Assembly (NCBI GenBank): GCA_028285755.1
Contig: JANQOQ010000006.1
Span: forward strand, 310,001 to 374,000
Origin: Puniceicoccaceae bacterium
GTDB taxonomy: Bacteria; Verrucomicrobiota; Verrucomicrobiia; Opitutales; JAFGAQ01
DNA length: 64,000 bases
Reading direction: 5' to 3'
Below, piece after piece: positions 36,004-43,694 of the stretch. Below the pieces are notes generated by a model that made no database searches, was not told where the DNA came from, and saw only the letters and a list, made by a program, of their open reading frames with translations. Numbering within the stretch: position 1 is the first letter of the stretch; each line of letters begins with the position of its first letter. Made by a program: the position numbers and the translations under genes.

Positions 36004-36014
36004 TTGAAGTCAAG

Positions 36015-37577
36015 CTATTTCACACTCTCATACAGCCCTAGCTGATAGGTCCGATTTTGGTATGATTCTATGAGTTTTGCTCCTGAATAATCAAAATCCT
36101 GGTCAATAGGTCTTACAAGCCAAACCCTATCATTCTCTCGGATCATGGCAGCAAATAGTTGATCCAATACTTCCACCGAATCCTCAGTTCGCCCCTGAAT
36201 ATTATTTTGAATGATTGTATTGAAGTGGATGTTTTTGTTAAACACTCCAAAATACCTATAAGCATTTGAGAGGGTTATGTTAGATTGATGAGAGATTAAA
36301 GGATACTTTTTCGGATAATGCTCATAGTTACTGATTAGCTCTTTATCATCCCGAGAGTCTGCAAACAGAATTATTTGCGTGGTTTTCCACGCATTAAAAA
36401 CCCCTAGCATCAAAACCACCAATACGAAGCTCAATGGGTAGGAATACCTTGGTAATCTATTGAGATACTTAGAGTTGATCCAAATTACCAATGGGATTGC
36501 CAATGGGATGACGCCCGTTAAGAGGTAGTGCTGCCTGAACTGCTTACCAACAATGAAAAAATGCCCCAAAACAGCAATTAATGTCAGAATAAATAGTCGA
36601 GATTCTATGTCAGGGCTCAATAATCGATTCTTAACAATAGGAAGTTTAAAACACAGTATCCCAAATATAAGGATCATAGCTGCCACACTCATAACTAATA
36701 GCGGATCGCTAAACCCTGTTCGCAGCATATTCTCACCATATTGAATAAGACTAAGTTGCTCAGTACCGTAATTCTCTCCACCTAAAAATATCTGTTCAAG
36801 AAAACCAATATAGTAAGCAATCGATGGAGTAGCCATTAACCAAAAGCCAGACCAAACAATCAACGCACTAACTAGAGCTACAAACCTTTGTTTCCAGGTT
36901 TCGAGCACCAACAGGTAGATGCCGATTACGGGTAATGCCGTAAGCTTAGTACCTATTGTCAATGCTATGAACAAACCGGAAATCAGGCCATGATAGTATC
37001 GATCCCTGCGGATTAAATCAGAATAGGTATAACGAATGATCCAGCCAACACCCAATATTGTCACCAAAATCAATGGAGCCTCAGAGGATACCCCTGTCAT
37101 CCTGTATATTGTAAATGAAGAGCCCAATGTAACAAATACAACTGCCAACAGAACGCTCCAGCCCGACTTAAATGAAGACTTAATCATATGCACGAATGCG
37201 AGCAAACCCAGCAGGATAAGCATATTCATGCAGATAGAAATGACATACAAATAGTACTCGGAATGGATGATTATCGATTCCGGGTAACTCAAACCATCCT
37301 GTCTCACAAAATAAATGATCTTAGAAATTACGGTGCCAATGATATGCATCGTAAACCCCGGATTATCTACAAAATCAGTATAATCTCCGCTTCCTAATAC
37401 CGCAAATGAAGAAAGGTATAAATAACTGGGGTCCTGATTATTGATGTAAAAGGGAGTTCTTGCATTCAATATGACAAATAGAATGACACCTACAATGAGG
37501 ATGTAAGCATACAGAAGAATGGTTGCGATCCTCTCACTGTTTTCACCTATATATGCTGAGCATTTATTTAAGATCAT
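36015..37577 (-). CDS. Polytopic GT-C-like membrane protein
   Basis: 520 residues with about ten or eleven transmembrane helices. Near the N terminus the loop FYINNQDPSYLYLSSFAVLG carries the acidic residue expected at the GT-C active site, then FVDNPGFTMHIIG. The helices end near residue 405 and a soluble tail (VSHQSNI... region, ~410-520) follows, as in GT39-like enzymes. Likely periplasmic sugar transfer from a polyprenyl-phosphate donor, but the family is not certain. ATG start overlapping the GT4 stop by four bases. Confidence 0.55.
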   Translation of the reverse strand: MILNKCSAYIGENSERIATILLYAYILIVGVILFVILNARTPFYINNQDPSYLYLSSFAVLGSGDYTDFVDNPGFTMHIIGTVISKIIYFVRQDGLSYPESIIIHSEYYLYVISICMNMLILLGLLAFVHMIKSSFKSGWSVLLAVVFVTLGSSFTIYRMTGVSSEAPLILVTILGVGWIIRYTYSDLIRRDRYYHGLISGLFIALTIGTKLTALPVIGIYLLVLETWKQRFVALVSALIVWSGFWLMATPSIAYYIGFLEQIFLGGENYGTEQLSLIQYGENMLRTGFSDPLLVMSVAAMILIFGILCFKLPIVKNRLLSPDIESRLFILTLIAVLGHFFIVGKQFRQHYLLTGVIPLAIPLVIWINSKYLNRLPRYSYPLSFVLVVLMLGVFNAWKTTQIILFADSRDDKELISNYEHYPKKYPLISHQSNITLSNAYRYFGVFNKNIHFNTIIQNNIQGRTEDSVEVLDQLFAAMIRENDRVWLVRPIDQDFDYSGAKLIESYQNRTYQLGLYESVK

Positions 37578-38650
37578 AGTAATGCTTTAACATAAGAGAG
37601 CATGCTGTCCTCAAATTTTTCAATGCCTACATTCTTGAGTATTTCGTTCATATTTTCCTCCTTCGAAACAGCATTCTCTGATTGATTTTCCCATTTTCGA
37701 ACTGCATTTTCCAATGCATGAATGTCATTTTTTTCTACTAAGATACATTGATCTATTTCAGCTAAAAAATCGGGATCCCAAAGACCCTTAGTGCGCGTCA
37801 TGATAACCGATTTCCCCATAGCCAGAGCCTGCATCGCGGTACTTTGGCCTGATGGCTGAGATACATCTTTCAGAGTGATAAGAACTACCTCCGCATGATG
37901 GTAAATCGAGCGCAGCTCTCCACTGATTTTAACCTTGATTTGTTCATAGTTGTTCCCTCTATCGGGCAAGGGTAACTGAGTCACAATTTTGAGTGGAGAA
38001 TCAAAGCTTGCACTAAGCAAGGTGCCATAATCGCGGTTCATATCACTCCCCACTGAAAGCAAGTAGCTTTCAGCTATGGATGATTTGTGGACTACCTTTT
38101 GTGCACTCCAGAAACTTAAGTCGACACCAAATGGAACATACTTTGAATCAACACCCAGGTATGATTTTAGTGCTTCCCGGGCACCCTTACCGAGAACAAC
38201 CAGACTATCCACCTGCAGCAGTAATCTTTTAAGCCATTTTCGCGATAACCAGGCATAAAAACGCCGGATCTGCTTTGACTCATAGGCGTTTGTCAACCCT
38301 TGGGATATATGAATGATTTTGCCTGTAAATCGCCCTTTGCGCTTTAAGTGGCACAATGCCAGTGCAATAGAATCGATATTGGTGTAAGCAATAAAGTTGC
38401 TGCCTTCTTGTTCCAGTACTTTGTTCACTGCTGATAAATGAAAATTCTGACCGCACCAAACCTGAGTCATTCGATTTATCAGCCTGTTCTGAAAGCGATT
38501 GTCACTATGAACCTCAACTATTTTAGCAATTTCGGGATAGACTTCCAGAACCTTGCGAAAGCCATACAAAAAATCAGCCGGTTCCTCACCTAGAAGATAT
38601 TTCTTATACAATTTTAGCCTGCCGGAACGGGTTAGATATAGAATCTTCAT
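37574..38650 (-). CDS. Glycosyltransferase family 4
   Basis: 358 residues from the ATG at 38650, which overlaps the upstream TGA by one base (TGATG); the track adds a TTG codon. GT-B pattern: MKILYLTRSGRLKLYKKY start, DSLVVLGKGAREALKSYLG, VPFGVDLSFW, LLSVGSDMNRDYGTL, and SGQSTAMQALAMGKSVIMT, a known GT4 variant in which Ser/Gln replace the EX7E acids. Cytoplasmic chain extension is expected. It lies between the GT2 fusion and a GT-C gene. Confidence 0.8.
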   Translation of the reverse strand: MKILYLTRSGRLKLYKKYLLGEEPADFLYGFRKVLEVYPEIAKIVEVHSDNRFQNRLINRMTQVWCGQNFHLSAVNKVLEQEGSNFIAYTNIDSIALALCHLKRKGRFTGKIIHISQGLTNAYESKQIRRFYAWLSRKWLKRLLLQVDSLVVLGKGAREALKSYLGVDSKYVPFGVDLSFWSAQKVVHKSSIAESYLLSVGSDMNRDYGTLLSASFDSPLKIVTQLPLPDRGNNYEQIKVKISGELRSIYHHAEVVLITLKDVSQPSGQSTAMQALAMGKSVIMTRTKGLWDPDFLAEIDQCILVEKNDIHALENAVRKWENQSENAVSKEENMNEILKNVGIEKFEDSMLSYVKALL

Positions 38651-40140
38651 CAAGTTTTTTTGCCCAGATGCGTCTCTTGTTTTTCCCGGTTTTCCGAGGA
38701 ATAATATGCATCCTCCAGAAGAGATTGGAGTGATTTTCGAGGCTTTACTTGGAATAAAAACTGGAAAGCAAACGCATCCTTAAATATCGCAATGCCCCAT
38801 TGATTGATAGTAGATAGGAGTGCATATATAAAGCGCTGACGAATCGTTAATGCAAAGGGCGCAGGGAATCCCTTTATGAATTGAGTATCAAAACCACTTT
38901 GATTCAGCATACTTTTCAAATTCTTTCGGGTAAAAAGGCGCTGGGACTGATGTCGTAAAATGCCGCGCTTGCCATAATTAAAGTGTCCCAGCAATAACAT
39001 CAGGCGCACTGTAATAAAAGCCACATTGGATGTTATAATATAAAGCGCAGTATCTGGTTTGTTACCCAAATACCTATTTGTCAGCAGCAGTATATCAAGG
39101 GGGTTAGCGAATACCTCCACGCCCTCGATAAAAACAAAGGCATCATAAGATTCAGACGGTTCCTGCTGTATCATCGCCAGATACTCCGCATTGGAAATAT
39201 AAGTAACCTCCTTACCTTTAGATATCAGCTTTTCATGAAGTTTTTCTGCATCATTACCGATCAATAAGAGCTTCTTAGGTTCAGTCAGTTGCTGAAGCAG
39301 AAATTTTTCGGGAGTATTTAACTCAAGACGTTTCGACTGGATATGCAGGGTGTTTTGATCCTTATGATAACAATCGTACTTGGCATTATAAAAGATGCGA
39401 AAACGCTGCAATTTAGCTAAAATACTTTGCACGATCACGTCTTTTGCATACTTGAAACCATTTACGTGACATACTTCATCTCCATAAAACGTAGGGATTG
39501 AGTGCTCGCGAATCGGTATTTTAGCAAAAAAGAGCTGGATAATAATCTCTGTATCAAAATGGAAATCATTACTGTTTAAGTAAAACGGGATCCTGCTCAA
39601 AGATTTTACGGAATAAATACGAAACCCGGAGTGGAACTCAGTCAGAGATGTATTAAACAACAAATTCTGAGTTTTGGTAAGTATCTGGTTTCCAACATAC
39701 TTATAAAAGGGCATCCCGCCTTTAAGTGCACGCCTTTTTTCCATCATTCGAGACCCAAAAACTGCACCCACTTCTCCTGAAAAGTGCTTCATGAGATCGG
39801 GCACCATTTCCGGCGGGTACTGACCATCGCCATGTATCATGGCAACATAATCAAAGTTATTCTGAATAGCGTAATGATAGCCTATCTTCTGATTTCCACC
39901 ATAACCCTGATTCTCAGGATTAAACAACACGGTCAAAGGGAAATCGAATGCGCCCGCGTCACGCTCAAAAACAGCTTTTTCAAATGTCTGATCTTTAGAG
40001 GAATCATCTATTACCAAAACCTCAGTCTCATAGGTATCCCTTAGCTCAATTGGAATGCGTTCTAAAACCTGTTTAATCGTCTTTTCTGCATTATAAGCAA
40101 CGATTAGCAGGAGCAGTTTTTTCTTTTGAACTTTTTCCAT
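38650..40140 (-). CDS. GT2 glycosyltransferase (DPM-like) fused to a degenerate methyltransferase-like domain
   Basis: 496 residues. Residues ~1-245 form a GT-A domain of the DPM1/polyprenyl-phosphate glycosyltransferase style: LLLLIVAYNAEKTIKQVL, VLVIDDSSKDQT, MIHGDGQYPPEMVPDLM and GSRM. Residues ~285-470 resemble a class I methyltransferase: the C-terminal signature HFNYGKRGILRHQSQRLFTRKNLKSML is clear, but motif I is reduced to LLLIGNDAEKLHEKL with no GxGxG. The second part is therefore probably inactive as a methyltransferase and may bind a partner or acceptor. ATG start. Its start is 27 bases from the divergent gene at 40168. Confidence 0.75.
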   Translation of the reverse strand: MEKVQKKKLLLLIVAYNAEKTIKQVLERIPIELRDTYETEVLVIDDSSKDQTFEKAVFERDAGAFDFPLTVLFNPENQGYGGNQKIGYHYAIQNNFDYVAMIHGDGQYPPEMVPDLMKHFSGEVGAVFGSRMMEKRRALKGGMPFYKYVGNQILTKTQNLLFNTSLTEFHSGFRIYSVKSLSRIPFYLNSNDFHFDTEIIIQLFFAKIPIREHSIPTFYGDEVCHVNGFKYAKDVIVQSILAKLQRFRIFYNAKYDCYHKDQNTLHIQSKRLELNTPEKFLLQQLTEPKKLLLIGNDAEKLHEKLISKGKEVTYISNAEYLAMIQQEPSESYDAFVFIEGVEVFANPLDILLLTNRYLGNKPDTALYIITSNVAFITVRLMLLLGHFNYGKRGILRHQSQRLFTRKNLKSMLNQSGFDTQFIKGFPAPFALTIRQRFIYALLSTINQWGIAIFKDAFAFQFLFQVKPRKSLQSLLEDAYYSSENREKQETHLGKKT

Positions 40141-40167
40141 TTTATCTGTGAATTTACTGCTGTCTCT

Positions 40168-41805
40168 ATGAATCAGTCAATCGAACAAAAGCCATCTGTG
40201 TCCCGAAAATGGCATTCTGTATCCTTTTGGTTGATGCTAAGTAGCTTTGTGTTGCTCGTGGTCATAAACCTAGCATTCAAGTTCATTAGTCTGGAAGATC
40301 CGTTTTCCGGCAACCATTTATTTCGTCAGTTGCAAACCCTGTCCACCATTGAAGCTTATCAAAACGATGGGATTGATCTTTTAAAGCCCCGGGCAAACTA
40401 CATTGGATATCCCGGTTATCTGTTGCTGGAGTTCCCCATTTATCAGGCCAGTATGGCTAAATTATCAGAATGGACTGGGAACGAACCCCTGCTAATATCA
40501 CGTGTATATAATCTTATAGTAGGCCTGCTCAGTGCCGTCATGGTGTATATCATTGCGCGGATTTGGACAGATCGGCTCAGTGCTGCCGGAGCGGTCCTGC
40601 TTTATCTGTTTACGCCCTTAAATATGATGTATCATTGGTCCACACTTTTGGACCCAACGGCTGTATTGTTTGCGCTATTCTCGTTTTACGTGTGTTATCA
40701 AATTATCGAAAACCGGACAAAGCGTATGGGGGTATATATGCTATTCGCGCTTTGCTCATGCCTGGTGGTACTATTAAAGCCGCTTTACTATCTGCCCGTT
40801 TGCCTTCTCTTTGCCTATGCATTAATTCAGCCTTTTATCGTCCGTTCTAGCCCTTTGGATTTAAAGAATTTAGGCATTTTTAAGCTGAATATCATTATTC
40901 CCGTGGGTGCTGCATTTCTGGTAATGTTGGGCTGGATGACCATTTCCCGCTCCTATTCAAGCGCTCAGGATATCAGTTCGCATATTGGCTGGCAAGCGAT
41001 GCTCAACCCCGGTTTTTATGTTACCATCACGTTACGCTATTTATTTTATATTCAAACTCCTCTGATCCTACTCCTGGGCATATTTGCGATCATTCTCAGT
41101 ACTGAAAACCCGAAGCTGAGAATATTGATGCTTTTGCTCGTGGCACTGCCTCCGCTGTATTACTTGCTGTTTGCAAACATAAATACACCTCACGATTACT
41201 ACTCCCTGATCCTGGTTCCGTTTCTCTGCATTGCAGCTGCTGTGGGTTTGCAACACTTATCCCGAAAATTGTTCGCCCATTCTGAAAATCCAAAATCGTT
41301 AATTATCCCCTCAGCGATCGTTGTCTTAGGATGCATACTGGGAACTTATCTTTACATAGCTAATTACTGGATTAAGCCCAATCTGGATAATCGCTATGCA
41401 GTAATTCATGCCTTCGCAGAAAATCGCCTCGAACCCTTCCAATACAGTCTGGTATATGTAAATACGGATGGAAACTTCCAGCTATCGGAGTATCTGGCAG
41501 AATCCCGAAGACATTTGATTCTGGCCGGCATTGGGCGACTCGATGAGAGTAAAATCAGGAAAACCATCAAGCCAATTTACGGGCCTCCTACCCTTTACGC
41601 ATTTAATCATCAATACGGTGAAATGCACTGGAAAAATGCTAACGTAAGCTCCTCAGATATACGGAAGGATGTGGATACCTACGAAGGCCATTTACGCTAC
41701 ATCATTTTCTACATGTTCGACCAGGAGTCTGTACCCGATGACATACCAGGAACCCCAATTCATAAATTCGACGATCTGGTAATCTATGATTTAGCAGGCT
41801 CATAA
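40168..41805 (+). CDS. GT39-like (GT-C) membrane glycosyltransferase
   Basis: 545 residues from the ATG at 40168 (MNQSIEQKPSVS); the track's TTG at 40126 would extend it into the divergent gene. About eleven hydrophobic segments. The first loop carries LEDPFSGNHLFRQLQT and then PGYLLLEFPIYQ, the arrangement of ArnT/PMT-like enzymes. ANINTPHDYYSLILVPFLC is a further conserved GT39-type stretch. The soluble C terminus from ~420 is acidic. It probably acts at the periplasmic face. It is one of two inverted genes in the locus, and its 3' end overlaps the convergent 632-aa gene by 22 bases. Confidence 0.7.
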   Translation: MNQSIEQKPSVSRKWHSVSFWLMLSSFVLLVVINLAFKFISLEDPFSGNHLFRQLQTLSTIEAYQNDGIDLLKPRANYIGYPGYLLLEFPIYQASMAKLSEWTGNEPLLISRVYNLIVGLLSAVMVYIIARIWTDRLSAAGAVLLYLFTPLNMMYHWSTLLDPTAVLFALFSFYVCYQIIENRTKRMGVYMLFALCSCLVVLLKPLYYLPVCLLFAYALIQPFIVRSSPLDLKNLGIFKLNIIIPVGAAFLVMLGWMTISRSYSSAQDISSHIGWQAMLNPGFYVTITLRYLFYIQTPLILLLGIFAIILSTENPKLRILMLLLVALPPLYYLLFANINTPHDYYSLILVPFLCIAAAVGLQHLSRKLFAHSENPKSLIIPSAIVVLGCILGTYLYIANYWIKPNLDNRYAVIHAFAENRLEPFQYSLVYVNTDGNFQLSEYLAESRRHLILAGIGRLDESKIRKTIKPIYGPPTLYAFNHQYGEMHWKNANVSSSDIRKDVDTYEGHLRYIIFYMFDQESVPDDIPGTPIHKFDDLVIYDLAGS

Positions 41806-43682
41806 AGCAGCGGCACCCATTGCACCCATTTATCCCGAGAGCCACTCCGGAAGTTCAGATAGCCTATCCACTCATAAAAACTACTCCAACTCTCACCATT
41901 AACCGTCATCGGTTTATCCAGGTTTAATCCATCCAGGGAGATCAAAGTATCCGTTCGGTGCAGGACCATATAGTTGCCCTCGTCCTTCAGCGTTTGCCAG
42001 TCATTGGGGTCGTAATCAATGCCCTGCGCTTCCAACCAATCTCTGTTAGAAGGAAAATTGTTAAATGCCACACTGATCGGCTCAGCGTTCTGGCTTTCCA
42101 GAAATTCGAGCTGTTGGCTGAGAATATGGCTCGAATTTGCATGTCCCAATAAATTCAAACTTGCTAGCAATATGCTGTTGATAAGCAACACTATCAAACC
42201 CAGGCAGGATAATTGCCTCCAAAAATACGCGCGCGTCACTACGCTCCAATTAAAAAATCCGATGCTACTCCGAATTTCACCATTCGACGGATGTAAAGTA
42301 GCGAGCACTAGCACAACCGGCAATAGCCATATGTGACCAATCCAACGCGCAAAATATGCCGGCTGGAAAAATAGTAAAAACCAAAGCGCAAGCGCCCACG
42401 CTATAACCCACCCATTGACTTTGCGCGCGGTAATAATAACTCCCAGGCTACTGCAAACGATTAAGGCTAGACCGAAGCCAAACCAGGGGCCAAACCCACC
42501 CATCCACAAACCGGGAAATGTATTGTAGTAAATACTCCATTCATTCTGTGTTACTTCGAAAGGCCACTTAAACTGATAACCCTGAGTAACCATACTTGCT
42601 TCGGATGTCGCATTGGCAAGGAATTGCAACGGACCAGGTAGCGAATTATAAATGGGCATCGATCTCAATAACTCGGGATTTCTGATAATGTAGGACAACT
42701 CATTTACCCTAAAGACATACTCTATCTTAAACGGTAAACCATCACCGGTTCGCCATAGACCGAGCTGGGAACCTAAAATGACCAATAATAACAAAGCAAC
42801 TGCACCTGATGATAGGCTAATTATCCAAAACCTCAGAGAACGCCGCACGCTCAAAACCAGCACCAGGAAGGTATATACGACCAGAAAACCAGTAAAGGCT
42901 ACACCCGACTTTTTAATCCCAAAGAGTAAAATCAAACTCAGCAGCCAGGCAGCGATAGAAAACACACTCACACGCTTCAAAAAACTGATACTGAGTAATA
43001 ACGACACGCTCGCCATGGAAGTGAAGTAAATATCCTCCCAAAAACTGAATAGTTGAAACAGTATAATGGGGTTGAGCGCCGCCAGTTTCGACAAGGTAAA
43101 TACGTAAAACCGATCGATATCAAAGCTGCGAAAGCAGTAATAAGCCGCCAAAAAGGGTAAAATCAGGAATAGGCCATTAATGCCCTTTGAGGCCTCAATA
43201 TTATTCCACAATGATGCATTAATCGCGCGATAGATATAGCCGAACTTGGTGCTAAATCCACTCCAGGTAAGCTTATCCAGCAGCACCTGGTTCTCCCATT
43301 CCGTGGTATTTACTCCCTGCTCAAAATAAGGGTCCTGTATGGGATTCCACCCCTTCTTGAAAGCAATAATGACCTCTTTTTGAATCAGCATGCCATCCCA
43401 ATTCACCCCATAAATATGCTTTGCCCATAAGCTATTTACGCCTATCAAAACGGCTATGAATGTTAAAGTCATGAGCAGCTGCTTTCGGTATTTTACGTGT
43501 AGAACAGCGACTATAAGGGAGGGAATGGCACCGAATATCACATGATAAGCGGTGATGCCAAAACCCAAAAAAAACAGCAGAAATGTCAATACAATGGTGG
43601 TTGTAAGACCTACTAAAAGGCTAAGTAATAATCGCAAGCTGAACTCCCCGAAATCAAACGGCTCACTGCTTGCATTATTCAT
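41784..43682 (-). CDS. Polytopic GT-C-like membrane protein, paralogue of the 619-aa protein at 4681
   Basis: 632 residues with around twelve transmembrane segments. The first large loop has VNWDGMLIQKEVI and GWNPIQDPYFEQG, then TKFGYIYRAIN, ALNPIILFQLFSFWED, KKSGVAFTG and, in the soluble tail, NFPSNRDWLEAQG. These motifs occur in the same order in the protein at 4681-6540, so the two are paralogues placed at opposite ends of the locus. Likely a periplasmic glycosyltransferase; the family is unnamed to me. ATG start; last gene of the 59806-41784 block. Confidence 0.6.
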   Translation of the reverse strand: MNNASSEPFDFGEFSLRLLLSLLVGLTTTIVLTFLLFFLGFGITAYHVIFGAIPSLIVAVLHVKYRKQLLMTLTFIAVLIGVNSLWAKHIYGVNWDGMLIQKEVIIAFKKGWNPIQDPYFEQGVNTTEWENQVLLDKLTWSGFSTKFGYIYRAINASLWNNIEASKGINGLFLILPFLAAYYCFRSFDIDRFYVFTLSKLAALNPIILFQLFSFWEDIYFTSMASVSLLLSISFLKRVSVFSIAAWLLSLILLFGIKKSGVAFTGFLVVYTFLVLVLSVRRSLRFWIISLSSGAVALLLLVILGSQLGLWRTGDGLPFKIEYVFRVNELSYIIRNPELLRSMPIYNSLPGPLQFLANATSEASMVTQGYQFKWPFEVTQNEWSIYYNTFPGLWMGGFGPWFGFGLALIVCSSLGVIITARKVNGWVIAWALALWFLLFFQPAYFARWIGHIWLLPVVLVLATLHPSNGEIRSSIGFFNWSVVTRAYFWRQLSCLGLIVLLINSILLASLNLLGHANSSHILSQQLEFLESQNAEPISVAFNNFPSNRDWLEAQGIDYDPNDWQTLKDEGNYMVLHRTDTLISLDGLNLDKPMTVNGESWSSFYEWIGYLNFRSGSRDKWVQWVPLLYEPAKS

Positions 43683-43694
43683 GTCATTTCTAAA

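Noticed and set aside
28035-38650. Impression that the transporter/nonulosonate region is an AT-rich island
   Set aside because: Hand counts of single 60-base lines gave 19, 25, 26, 27, 24 and 28 G+C here against 28 in one line near 52 kb. The values overlap, so no claim is made without a proper GC plot.
40126-40167. TTG start of the 559-aa ORF track entry
   Set aside because: It would extend the protein over the divergent gene's start; the ATG at 40168 gives a normal N terminus before the first helix.
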